Translations under genes and position numbers: made by a program
Origin: Paenarthrobacter sp. AR 02
GTDB taxonomy: Bacteria > Actinomycetota > Actinomycetes > Actinomycetales > Micrococcaceae
Length of the DNA: 64,000 nt
Direction of reading: 5' to 3'
Assembly: GCF_021538675.1 (NCBI RefSeq)
Contig: NZ_JAJUKH010000001.1
Span: 1,147,462 to 1,211,461, forward strand
In this document: piece after piece, positions 33,314 to 41,520 of the stretch
How the letters are laid out: each line of letters starts with the position of its first letter
Numbering within the stretch: position 1 is the first letter of the stretch
Notes under the pieces: model-generated
Told to the model about the DNA's origin: nothing
Database searches by the model: none
Seen by the model: the letters and a program-made list of their open reading frames with translations, nothing else

Positions 33314-34627
33314 ATGCCAGATCACTCAACCCCCATGCCCCCCGTCCGCCCCACCCGCCGGCGCCGTGTGCACGCGCAGCCGATTGCCGCCGTCGGACTT
33401 TCAGCCCTGTTGCTGACCGCTTGCGCAGCCCCCGGCGGCTCCGCCGGCAACGCCGTGGAGGCGTCGCCTTCAGCTGCCTCGGAAACGAGCCCGAAGGAGG
33501 CGGGTGCACCGACGCCGCGGCTCGTCTATACTCACGACGCAGGCATTGGAGTCCTCGATCCCACCTCCCTTGAGCAGGTGGGAAGTGCGGAAATGTCCGG
33601 ATTCAACCGGCTCAATCCTGCCGGGGACGGCCGACACGTTTTTGTCTCCACAGGCGACGCTTTCCGGCTGTTCGACGCAGGGGCCTGGACCGAGCCGCAT
33701 GGCGATCACAGCCATCATTATGTGGCAGACCCCAAGCTGACCGAGCTGGCCTTTGAGGCGGATAAGGCCGGCCACGTGGTGTTGCACGCAGGCAAGACCG
33801 TGCTCTTCAATGACGGCTCGGGCAAGGTGGAAGGCTTCGAAACATCGGCCCTGGCCGCCGCGGTGGAGGATGGGAAACTGCCGACGACGGACACCTACGT
33901 GACGCCGGAGGCGCACCATGGGGTGGCTGTTGAGCTGGAGGACGGCAAGCTGCTGGTGACCCTCGGCAACGAGGAAAGCCGCTCCGGAATCGCAGTGCTC
34001 TCAGCTGGCAAGGGGCAGGAGCGGACGGAAGTCGTGCGCAACGAGGACTGCCCTGGTGTTCATGGCGAGGCCGTCGCCGCAGGTGAAGCCGTTGTGGTGG
34101 GGTGCGAAAACGGGATGCTGATCTACAAGGACGGCGCGATCACCAAGGTCGCCAGCCCCGATGCCTACGGTCGGATGGGAAATCAGGCAGGCTCGGAAAA
34201 ATCCCCGGTGATCCTGGGCGATTACAAGGTGGACAAGGCCGCAAAACCTGAACGGCCCACCCGGGTCTCGCTGGTCAATACCGAAACCGCCACCATGCAG
34301 CTCGTCGACATCGGCACCAGCTACTCCTTCCGCTCACTCGGCCGCGGCCCGGCGGGCGAAGCGCTGGTACTCGGCACGGATGGCGGGCTGCGGGTCATTG
34401 ACCCGCTCTCCGGCGCCGTCACATCCTCCATCCCCGTCGTGGCCGCATGGGAAGAGCCGGCAACATGGCAGGACCCGCGCCCGACGCTCTTCGTTCAAGG
34501 TTCGACGGCGTTCGTCACCGAACCTGCCTCGCAGTCACTTCACGCTGTGGACCTGAAGTCCGGCAAGGTGACCAAATCGGCGAAGCTCCACCACGTCCCG
34601 AACGAGCTCACCGGCATCACGGGCTAG
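33314..34627 (+). CDS. aztD: AztD-like periplasmic/extracytoplasmic zinc metallochaperone lipoprotein
   Basis: 437-residue beta-propeller-like lipoprotein, lipobox LTAC at Cys37. The zinc-binding histidine cluster HGDHSHHY near residue 130 matches AztD, which delivers zinc to an ABC zinc importer. A Zur-type box overlaps the promoter. No aztABC transporter genes are in the window, so its partner is elsewhere. Identification rests on the domain pattern and HisHis cluster; a different metal is possible. Confidence 0.82.
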   Translation: MPDHSTPMPPVRPTRRRRVHAQPIAAVGLSALLLTACAAPGGSAGNAVEASPSAASETSPKEAGAPTPRLVYTHDAGIGVLDPTSLEQVGSAEMSGFNRLNPAGDGRHVFVSTGDAFRLFDAGAWTEPHGDHSHHYVADPKLTELAFEADKAGHVVLHAGKTVLFNDGSGKVEGFETSALAAAVEDGKLPTTDTYVTPEAHHGVAVELEDGKLLVTLGNEESRSGIAVLSAGKGQERTEVVRNEDCPGVHGEAVAAGEAVVVGCENGMLIYKDGAITKVASPDAYGRMGNQAGSEKSPVILGDYKVDKAAKPERPTRVSLVNTETATMQLVDIGTSYSFRSLGRGPAGEALVLGTDGGLRVIDPLSGAVTSSIPVVAAWEEPATWQDPRPTLFVQGSTAFVTEPASQSLHAVDLKSGKVTKSAKLHHVPNELTGITG

Positions 34628-34631
34628 GACC

Positions 34632-34760
34632 CTCTCTCACGACCCGCCACTTAGACACCTAACGCTCTCTCACGACCCGTCCCTTAAACACCTAACGCTC
34701 TCTCACTTTCTTTGGGGAAGTGAGAGAGCGTCTGGGGGAATGGGGTGTTTCGTGAGAGAG
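34632..34760. repeat. GAGAG direct/inverted repeat block with terminator hairpin
   Basis: CTCTCTCAC occurs at 34632, 34665 and 34698 (33-bp period, two units nearly identical: ...GACCCG...CTTA.ACACCTAACG), then its reverse GTGAGAGAG at 34720 and 34752. Copies three and four form a hairpin with a 14-bp stem (ACGCTCTCTCACTT/AAGTGAGAGAGCGT) around TCTTTGGGG. The block lies between the convergent AztD and DoxX genes and probably ends both transcripts. Similar repeats may occur elsewhere in the chromosome. Confidence 0.8.
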
Positions 34761-34770
34761 CGTCCGGGGC

Positions 34771-35205
34771 TTATGCGAGGACGCGGAGCTTCGATCCTTT
34801 TCGGCCGAAGACGGCGGCGTCGGCTGAGATCCGGCCCGCGCCTGCCAGCGCGAGTGCCAAGGCGGCGCCGGCGAAGAGCAGCACAAGCTCGTACCCACCG
34901 TTGCCGACAAAGATGCCGGCCGGGGCGTGTACCAGGAACAGTGCACCGAGCATGTCGACGGCCAGGAGGGCGGCGAAGACGCGTGTAAGGAAGCCGATGA
35001 TCAGCGCGATGCCGCCGACGAGCTCGAGGGTCGCGACGATCGGGGCGACTGCGGAAGCACCCGGAACGCCCATTTGTGCGAAGGATGCCTGGGTACCGGC
35101 GATGGTGAATTCGTTGAACTTCTGCCAACCGTGCGCGGCGAAGAGGAATCCTGCAATAACGCGCAGGACGGTCAGGGCTGTGGTGGTCAAGCTGGACTTG
35201 TTCAT
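34771..35205 (-). CDS. DoxX family membrane protein
   Basis: 144-residue, four-helix membrane protein of the DoxX family. Conserved features: RVIAGFLFAAHGWQKF and LELVGGIALIIGFLTRVFAAL. Members act in redox-linked processes or thiol stress; the role here is unknown. ATG at 35203-35205 starts MNKSSL; the longer upstream start is rejected. Gene order and strand oppose AztD. Confidence 0.9.
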   Translation of the reverse strand: MNKSSLTTTALTVLRVIAGFLFAAHGWQKFNEFTIAGTQASFAQMGVPGASAVAPIVATLELVGGIALIIGFLTRVFAALLAVDMLGALFLVHAPAGIFVGNGGYELVLLFAGAALALALAGAGRISADAAVFGRKGSKLRVLA

Positions 35206-35274
35206 GTATCCAACACTTCCGAAGATAAGTTGAAGTGTCAACTAATCATGGCCGATTGTGACTAACGCCGCGAA

Positions 35275-35862
35275 CTAGGAATTCAGCCGTACCCGGCGCT
35301 TCCGTGGCGGCTTCTGCAGCCACGGTTGAAGCAAACGGGTAGTGATTGGCAGGAAAATATAAGTCATCAGCGGGGTCAGGATGACGATGTTAAGCAGTAC
35401 CGCGAACACCAAAGGCCAATGTTGGGTGACCGGGTGCAGCAGGAAATTCGCCAGCAGGCTGAGCGGAAAGAACGGCAGGAAGATGCTGATGGCCTGCTTC
35501 CAGCGGGGTGGCGCAACGGTCTCGGGGACCACCACCGAAACATCGCCCGGCCGGGAAAACCAGCCCTCGATTCCCGTGTGCCGTTCCACCCGGGTTGTCT
35601 CCATCATGTCCCTGGCGCTGTCTATCCACCAGCGACGCTCCTCGGAATCCTCCCAAGCCTGCAGCGCGCCGGCATCCGCGAAGCGGTACAGCATGTGCCA
35701 CTCATTCGAGTCCTCGCCGTTCCGCACCCACCCGGATCCGAGGTAGCCTGGCCATTCGCGTGCCAATTCCTGGCCGGCGTGCGCCCACGCATTCGCCTGC
35801 CGGGTATAGCCGGGAAGGATAGTGCGGGCCACGGAAACTGTGACGGGATGCTCGTTGGACAC
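35275..35862 (-). CDS. antibiotic biosynthesis monooxygenase (ABM) domain protein with membrane helices
   Basis: 195-residue protein from GTG at 35862 (a GTG at 35892 is also in frame but would leave only 12 bp to the divergent MATE gene). The N-terminal half is an ABM-type ferredoxin-like fold (VSVARTILPGYTRQANAWA, EWHMLYRFADAGALQAW), followed by two membrane helices (about residues 125-180) and a basic tail. Fusion of ABM to membrane anchors is found in actinobacteria. Function unknown. Confidence 0.82.
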   Translation of the reverse strand: MSNEHPVTVSVARTILPGYTRQANAWAHAGQELAREWPGYLGSGWVRNGEDSNEWHMLYRFADAGALQAWEDSEERRWWIDSARDMMETTRVERHTGIEGWFSRPGDVSVVVPETVAPPRWKQAISIFLPFFPLSLLANFLLHPVTQHWPLVFAVLLNIVILTPLMTYIFLPITTRLLQPWLQKPPRKRRVRLNS

Positions 35863-35904
35863 GGCCTCAAATGTACCCGCCACACGGCCCACTAGGCTGG
35901 TTTA

Positions 35905-37245
35905 GTGCCTGAGACCACAACCACCACACCCCGCTCCAACGCCCGCGAGATCCTGCGCCTGGCTGTTCCCGCCTTTGGCGCGCTGATCGCCGAGCCCCTG
36001 TTCCTCCTGGCCGACTCCGCGATCGTGGGACATTTGGGGGTCGACCAGCTGGCTGGCGTCGGGCTCGCGTCCACTGTTTTGCACACTGCAGTGGGTCTCA
36101 TGGTCTTCCTGGCCTACTCGACGACGCCGGCAGTCGCCCGGGCGATCGGCGACGGCAAGCTGGGGAAGGCTTTGGCAGCAGGGCGCGACGGAGTCTGGCT
36201 GGCGCTGCTGCTCGGTTTGGCGCTCGCGGTGGTCGGCTTTGTTGCCGCCGAGCCCCTGGTGGGTTTCATGGGTGCCACCGGGGATGTGCGCGCATTCGCC
36301 GTCGACTACCTGCGGTGGTCCATGCCCGGCTTGGCCGCCATGCTCCTGATCTTTGCCGGGACAGGCGTTCTCCGCGGGCTCCAGGACACCCGCACGCCTT
36401 TGCTGGTAGCAACGGCGGGGTTTGCGCTGAACATCGCCCTCAACTGGTTCCTGGTCTATGGGTTGAACCTGTCCGTTGCGGGCTCGGCGATCGGCACCAG
36501 CATCGCCCAGTGGGCCATGGCCGCGGTCTATCTGGTGATGGTCGGCCGGAACGCGCGGCGACACGGCGTTTCCCTGCGACCCGACTGGCACGGAATCAGG
36601 GCCATGACCAGGGTCGGCTCCTGGCTCATGCTGCGAACGCTCAGCTTGCGGCTCGCCATCCTCGCGACAGTTCTTGTTGTCACCGCCCAGGGGGCCGTCA
36701 ACCTGGCCGCGCACCAGTTGGCCATGACGATCTTTTCCTTCCTTGCTTTTGCCCTCGATGCCCTGGCAATTGCCGCGCAGGCCCTGATTGGCAAGGAACT
36801 CGGCGCCGGGAACGCTGGCCGGGTCCGGGAGTTAACGCGCACCATGGTCCGCTGGGGGCTCGGATTCGGCGTGATCACGGGGGTCTTGCTCGCCGTGGCG
36901 GCCCCTTGGGCGGGTTATCTTTTCACCTCCGATGCCGGGGTGCGCTCCGCTTTGACGGTGGCGCTCTGGGTACTGGCGCTCGGGCAGCCGTTGGCCGGAT
37001 ATGTGTTCGTTCTCGACGGGGTCCTTATCGGTGCCGGTGACGCGCGCTATCTGGCGATTGCCGGCGTCGTAAATCTGGCCGTCTACTTGCCGCTCCTGTA
37101 TGTCATCCACCAAGTAAGGCCCGACGGCGAGGCGGGGCTGCTGTGGCTGTGGGCCGCCTTTGCGCTGGGCTACATGCTGGCCCGCGGAGTGACGTTGGGA
37201 TTGCGGGCGCGGACCGATCGCTGGATGGTGTTGGGTTCGCACTAA
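35905..37245 (+). CDS. MATE family efflux transporter
   Basis: 446-residue, 12-helix transporter of the MATE (DinF-like) family, using Na+ or H+ gradient to export drugs or metabolites. It has the paired-half architecture; the first half starts REILRLAVPAFGALIAEPLFLL and contains VGHLGVDQLAGVGLA, and the second half shows TVLVVTAQGAVNLAAHQLA. Start GTG at 35905. Downstream genes 37255 and 37915 follow closely. Confidence 0.93.
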   Translation: MPETTTTTPRSNAREILRLAVPAFGALIAEPLFLLADSAIVGHLGVDQLAGVGLASTVLHTAVGLMVFLAYSTTPAVARAIGDGKLGKALAAGRDGVWLALLLGLALAVVGFVAAEPLVGFMGATGDVRAFAVDYLRWSMPGLAAMLLIFAGTGVLRGLQDTRTPLLVATAGFALNIALNWFLVYGLNLSVAGSAIGTSIAQWAMAAVYLVMVGRNARRHGVSLRPDWHGIRAMTRVGSWLMLRTLSLRLAILATVLVVTAQGAVNLAAHQLAMTIFSFLAFALDALAIAAQALIGKELGAGNAGRVRELTRTMVRWGLGFGVITGVLLAVAAPWAGYLFTSDAGVRSALTVALWVLALGQPLAGYVFVLDGVLIGAGDARYLAIAGVVNLAVYLPLLYVIHQVRPDGEAGLLWLWAAFALGYMLARGVTLGLRARTDRWMVLGSH

Positions 37246-37254
37246 ACTGGATGG

Positions 37255-37839
37255 GTGACTCTTCCAACAACTCCCGCCAAGACTCCTTCTGACGCTGCGG
37301 CGGGGCTCTGGAAACCCGTGCTGATCCGTGCCACGGTTGCGCTGGTCTTCGGGGCCGTCACGATCTTCTGGGCTTCGCCTTCTGTGCAGGTCCTTGCCTG
37401 GGCCGTGGGGTTGTACCTGCTGGGCACAGCAGCGGCCTTGTGGATGGCGCGGGCCCTTCCGATTGCCGTACCCGTGGTTGTCGCTGCTGGCGGTGCGGCT
37501 GCATTGGCCACCCAGTCGGATGCGGGCGTCGCTTTGTCGGCCATGCTGGCGTTGCTGGTTATGGGCCTGCTTGAGCTGGTCCACGGTTTCCGTAAGCGGG
37601 ATGTTGTGGCCCGCGACTGGCTCTTTTCGGGCATTATTTCCGTCGGCACCGCTGCGCTGTTGCCGTTCTTCACCGCCTTGGGTGCCCACGCGTTGCTTGG
37701 TGTGGCCGGGGGCGGCGCCATCCTTTCGGGAGTGCTGTGGATGCTCTCCGGTTTGACCCTGAGGCACGACGCCCGGACGGCTAACCCTGGGGCTGCGACG
37801 GCCTCTGCGCCGGGAGCTTCGCCGGAGGCCGTAAACTAG
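37255..37839 (+). CDS. small membrane protein, DUF308/HdeD-like
   Basis: 194-residue membrane protein with six hydrophobic segments arranged in three pairs, resembling the HdeD/DUF308 group; identification is by pattern only. Start GTG at 37255, 9 bp after the MATE stop, so translationally linked. C-terminus is Ala/Pro-rich and hydrophilic. Function unknown. Confidence 0.72.
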   Translation: MTLPTTPAKTPSDAAAGLWKPVLIRATVALVFGAVTIFWASPSVQVLAWAVGLYLLGTAAALWMARALPIAVPVVVAAGGAAALATQSDAGVALSAMLALLVMGLLELVHGFRKRDVVARDWLFSGIISVGTAALLPFFTALGAHALLGVAGGGAILSGVLWMLSGLTLRHDARTANPGAATASAPGASPEAVN

Positions 37840-37914
37840 TAGCTGGACGTTCTACTCGTTGTAGAACTTTTGCAGACCGGCGGGACACCCACCGCCACCA
37901 TTGGAGGAATGACC

Positions 37915-38256
37915 GTGGCAGACCAGACACCAGGAGAACCGCGCAAGATGCGGACCTCGGTCAAGGGACCCCTCATGTTCTCCGCGTTCTTCGCAGTGCT
38001 GGCCTTCGTTGCCGTACTCATCTTCGCTTCGGGCGGCAGCGCACGGGCGCCCCGGTTCGATCTCGCCTTCACCGGCGCCGGCATCGCGTTCATCGTGAGC
38101 CTGGTTGTCGCGGCCATGCTGTCCATGAGCCATAAAGAGAACGCCGACTATCTCGGCAAGGGTTCCGGCGTGAACCTCAGTTCCAAACGGGGCCACGGTG
38201 CGTCCGATGTCCCCAGCTCGCCCGATGACACGGAAACGCCCGACGCCGGACGCTAA
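37915..38256 (+). CDS. small two-helix membrane protein
   Basis: 113-residue protein with two hydrophobic segments (LMFSAFFAVLAFVAVLIFA and FTGAGIAFIVSLVVAAML) and a charged C-terminal tail. Start GTG at 37915 is taken because GGAGG lies 9 bases upstream; the in-frame ATG at 37909 is too near that site. Found in actinobacteria as an uncharacterised conserved membrane protein. A strong terminator follows. Confidence 0.75.
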   Translation: MADQTPGEPRKMRTSVKGPLMFSAFFAVLAFVAVLIFASGGSARAPRFDLAFTGAGIAFIVSLVVAAMLSMSHKENADYLGKGSGVNLSSKRGHGASDVPSSPDDTETPDAGR

Positions 38257-38261
38257 GTTTC

Positions 38262-38296
38262 AAACGCTTCCCCACCGAGGTGGGGGAGCGTTTTTG
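38262..38296 (+). terminator. rho-independent terminator
   Basis: AAACGCTTCCCCACC pairs with GGTGGGGGAGCGTTT (one G-T), loop GA, followed by TTTTTG. It follows the small membrane-protein gene. Confidence 0.93.
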
Positions 38297-38436
38297 TTGC
38301 GCGCACGATCCCCCTGGCAGGCTGGATCTGCGCCCGCCCAGTTCATCCTGGTTCCGCAAGGCATTTTCTTGAAGGACCACCGGGAGTAGGGTGAACCGCA
38401 CGGCAACCGGCCGGATGACGTTTCTTGGGGGAACTG

Positions 38437-38886
38437 ATGGCTTCATGGCGGGAAACCGCAGATCAGACAGCGCAGGATGATGTGGATTGCCTGCTCAGTG
38501 CTGCCCTTCCATTTGCCGTTCGCTGTCTTTCTGCCTACGGGGAGCTGTATCCGTTCGCGGCAGCGATAAAGGAAGACGGCGACCAGGTGTACCTTGCCAC
38601 GGAAGCAATGTTGGCCGATCAGCACCTACCGGCCACGTCCGTGATCGCGGAGTGCTACGACGCACTCGCCGCGCAGCGGGAGGACCTACGGGCCGCCGTC
38701 GTTGTTTCAGACGTCCGGCTTGCCGGGCTGGGCGGTGACGCCATGCATTTTGCCTTGGAACACTCGGCTGGCTTTGCGCTGGGACTGGTTCAGCCATACC
38801 TCCTGGTTCCAGGCAGGGACGTAAGCCTTGGAAGAATGTCCTTGGTGGCAGGGGACCGCGTCACTTGGCCGGAGAATGCGGCTTAG
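38437..38886 (+). CDS. hypothetical cytoplasmic protein
   Basis: 149 residues, soluble, with alternating helices and strands; no family recognised. Start ATG at 38437, preceded by GGGGGAA; a TTG at 38425 is also in frame. Notable segments: LSAYGELYPFAAAIKEDGDQ and DAMHFALEHSAGFALGLVQ. The last 4 bases overlap the sortase gene's end on the opposite strand. Confidence 0.7.
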   Translation: MASWRETADQTAQDDVDCLLSAALPFAVRCLSAYGELYPFAAAIKEDGDQVYLATEAMLADQHLPATSVIAECYDALAAQREDLRAAVVVSDVRLAGLGGDAMHFALEHSAGFALGLVQPYLLVPGRDVSLGRMSLVAGDRVTWPENAA

Positions 38887-39839
38887 CCAAGCAGCGTGTC
38901 CGCGAGGTCATCCGTGGGGGTATCCGGGGTTACCGATTCCTCCGATTCTTCTGACGGAGCCTTTCGTGGCTTGGTAACCACCACCATCACGATGGAGCTG
39001 CCGAGCAGGCCAAGAGCCCACCAGGGGAACCCGGGGTCCAGCGCCTGGCTGGGAACCGTTTGCGCGGAGTCACCCGAAGGGGGGTCGATGCGCTGTCCGC
39101 GGACCAGTAGGCGGTGGCTGTTGATGCCCTTGGGCGTGCACGTGACCAAGGTGATCAAGTCCTTGCCGGGGACCTTTCGGAGTGCGTCGGTGTCCTCCGG
39201 GAGCACTTTCAGGATTTGATCGACTTTGTAGTAGATGGTTTCTCCGAGCACGGTCACAGAGAAGACGTCGCCTTCCACAACTTTGTCCAAATTGTCGAAA
39301 AGCGTGGCGTTGACGAAGCCGGAGTGGGCGGTGAGGACACTGTGCGTGTCAGGTCCGCCTACCGGGAGCCCGGACCCGAAGAGGTGTCCGGCGCCCTTGG
39401 ACAGGGTTTCGTCATCGGTGTCGTGGAAGATGGGCAGGTCTGCGTGGATGGAGGGAATGCTGATGCGTCCCATCATGCCTTCGGGGCCGACGTCGAGCAG
39501 TTTCTTATACGCCTCGGAGCCTGCGCCAACAACTGTCTGCTCGCCGTTTTCATTCAGCGAGTAGGGATCACGGAGTGGTCCTGAAGGCAGTTCCTTGTTG
39601 AACTGTCGTGCCTCATCCAGAAGGGCTTCCTGCGCGGACGGTGAAAGGCTTTCAACGGTGTTCACGTACCCGCTGATCTCCGTGGCGTGGACGCGGTCCG
39701 AGAACCAGGCGGCAGCCGTGGGATACAGAAGGATCCCGATGCCCAGGATCGCGGCCACAACGATGAGGATTCGCTGTGTGCTCCACGTGTCGCGGAGGGT
39801 CCGCCGCGCCCGCGGCTTGGAGGTTTGAGGCTTTGACAT
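38883..39839 (-). CDS. class C sortase (pilin polymerase)
   Basis: 318 residues. N-terminal membrane helix (about 23-45), lid motif DPY (residues 91-93) that plugs the active site in class C enzymes, catalytic His172 (TAHSG), Cys234 (TLVTCTP) and Arg243 (SHRLLVRG), and a C-terminal membrane helix before the acidic tail. Class C sortases join pilin subunits by isopeptide bonds. Third gene of the pilus operon; a long hairpin separates it from the pilin gene. Confidence 0.94.
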   Translation of the reverse strand: MSKPQTSKPRARRTLRDTWSTQRILIVVAAILGIGILLYPTAAAWFSDRVHATEISGYVNTVESLSPSAQEALLDEARQFNKELPSGPLRDPYSLNENGEQTVVGAGSEAYKKLLDVGPEGMMGRISIPSIHADLPIFHDTDDETLSKGAGHLFGSGLPVGGPDTHSVLTAHSGFVNATLFDNLDKVVEGDVFSVTVLGETIYYKVDQILKVLPEDTDALRKVPGKDLITLVTCTPKGINSHRLLVRGQRIDPPSGDSAQTVPSQALDPGFPWWALGLLGSSIVMVVVTKPRKAPSEESEESVTPDTPTDDLADTLLG

Positions 39840-39870
39840 GAAGATCCTGGGGGGGTGTGCTCTGGGGAAG

Positions 39871-39913
39871 CAAAGTGGGGAAGAGCGCTTAACCGGCGTT
39901 CTTCCCCACTTTG
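39871..39913 (-). terminator. hairpin between pilin and sortase genes
   Basis: CAAAGTGGGGAAG (39871-39883) and CTTCCCCACTTTG (39901-39913) pair perfectly, with extra inner pairs giving about 18 bp. No U-run follows on the transcribed strand, so it may be a transcript stabiliser or a partial terminator that makes pilin more abundant than sortase. Confidence 0.7.
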
Positions 39914-39946
39914 GTGTTCAGGCTGGGGACCCACGGTCCTCAGTTA

Positions 39947-41431
39947 CTAGCTGTTATTGGTGCTCCGGCGTGAACGAACCAGCAGGAGAGCCGCGCCGAC
40001 GACAAGGAGTGCGCCAGCGGCATACAGGACACCGGTACCGACACCACCGGTCAGCGGCAGCTGGAAGCCGCCGTTGGACGGGATGTTCTTGACCTGCAGG
40101 TCAACGCCGACGGCGGTGGAAGCCTGGTTGATCAGGAAGGAGATCGGCTCAGCGAGCAGTTCGTAGCCTGCCGGGGCGGTGGTTTCAACCAGGTAGTAGG
40201 TCCGGTAATCGGCGGAGCCCGGAGCTACAGCAGCGCCGTTGGCCCAGTCCGAGTAACGCAGGCCGGTCAGGGTCAGCGTGCCGTCAGCGGCCACGGTGAA
40301 CGTGGTCTTGCCGCCGAGGTTGATGGGGTTGGTGCCTGCCTTGGCGTCAGCCTGGTTGGCGTACACCGAGAAGGAAGCGCCGGACAGGGCTGCCCCGTTC
40401 TGGTCGACCTTCTTGAGAGTCAGGGCACCCCACTTGGTGACAACCGGGGGAGTGACGATGGGGCCGCCGGGCTGGCCCGGGGTCCCGGTGAAGCTACCCG
40501 CATTGGGGTAGACCACAGCGACGTTTTCGATTTCACCGATGGTGTTGACGGTGGTGTTGACAACAACCTGAACGCTGGTGGTGTTGTGGGCTGCGAGGAT
40601 CAGGCGGCCTGCGGGGGTGAACACAACCGAGACGGTGTTGGTGGCAGCGTCGAAAGCAACGGTGTAATCGGTCCCGTTGGTGATGACGGTTCCGTCAACC
40701 AGAGTGGCGGTAGCGCCGACGTAGGTCAGTTTGGAATCAAGCTTATCCGTGACCTTGTAACCATCGATGACGGCCTCGTTGGGGATGTCACCTGTGATGG
40801 TGAAGTTGACCTGGTCGCCGAACTTGACCGCGGGGGCATCGGTGACGGTCTTCTGTGCACCGGTCACGGAGTTTTTCGGGTAGACGTTGACGTCGTAGAT
40901 CCAGTTGTTCTTGTTGTTCGGGTCCGTCAACGGCACGGAAACCAAGAACGGAGCTGACGGCGTTACGCCGGCAGGGTAGTTGGTTTCAGTGACGAGGTAG
41001 AGGCCCAGCGGCAGGGTGCCGAATGCCGCGGTTCCCGCGGCGTCGGTGGTCTTGGCCTGAGCCGTGCCCAAGGTGTAACCCGCGCCGGTGATGGAACCTG
41101 TGGGGTTGGACGGGGTGAAGGAACCGCTCAGGTTGTTTGCTTTGTCCCAGCCAGCGTTGGTGGAGAGGTCGATGGTGTTGACCTGCTGGATGGTGAACTG
41201 GATTCCTGCCAACGGCTTGAGGCCGGTGGTGTCAACAGCCGTGCCATTGTTGGGGAGTCCGGTGGGCGTGGAAGGGCGCTCAAACTTGTGGACGGTGATG
41301 GAGCCGGTCTTGGTGTCGTCAACCAGTGGTGCCGCCGTTGCGGGAGCCACGGAGAAGGACATTGCCAACACCGCCCCGGCAATGGTGGCGGCGGCGGTCT
41401 TCCAAAGACGCCGGGAACTGTGATTACTCAC
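39947..41431 (-). CDS. LPXTG-anchored major pilin (SpaH/EbpB type)
   Basis: 494 residues: signal peptide (about 1-33, ending ATAA), pilin motif YPKN (residues 184-187, Lys186 is the expected linkage lysine), CnaB-like repeats with E-box segments (YLVTETNYPAG and YYLVETTAPAG), and a C-terminal sorting signal LPLTG, membrane helix and RSRR. It forms the pilus shaft. Start GTG at 41431 with AAAGAGGA upstream. Middle gene of the operon. Confidence 0.94.
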   Translation of the reverse strand: MSNHSSRRLWKTAAATIAGAVLAMSFSVAPATAAPLVDDTKTGSITVHKFERPSTPTGLPNNGTAVDTTGLKPLAGIQFTIQQVNTIDLSTNAGWDKANNLSGSFTPSNPTGSITGAGYTLGTAQAKTTDAAGTAAFGTLPLGLYLVTETNYPAGVTPSAPFLVSVPLTDPNNKNNWIYDVNVYPKNSVTGAQKTVTDAPAVKFGDQVNFTITGDIPNEAVIDGYKVTDKLDSKLTYVGATATLVDGTVITNGTDYTVAFDAATNTVSVVFTPAGRLILAAHNTTSVQVVVNTTVNTIGEIENVAVVYPNAGSFTGTPGQPGGPIVTPPVVTKWGALTLKKVDQNGAALSGASFSVYANQADAKAGTNPINLGGKTTFTVAADGTLTLTGLRYSDWANGAAVAPGSADYRTYYLVETTAPAGYELLAEPISFLINQASTAVGVDLQVKNIPSNGGFQLPLTGGVGTGVLYAAGALLVVGAALLLVRSRRSTNNS

Positions 41432-41520
41432 TTTTTCCTCTTTCTTGTGATGGTGCGATGCTCGGGAGCGAACATTCCGGGGTGGTGGCCACGCCTATCT
41501 GCGGCGGGCCATGATTGAAG

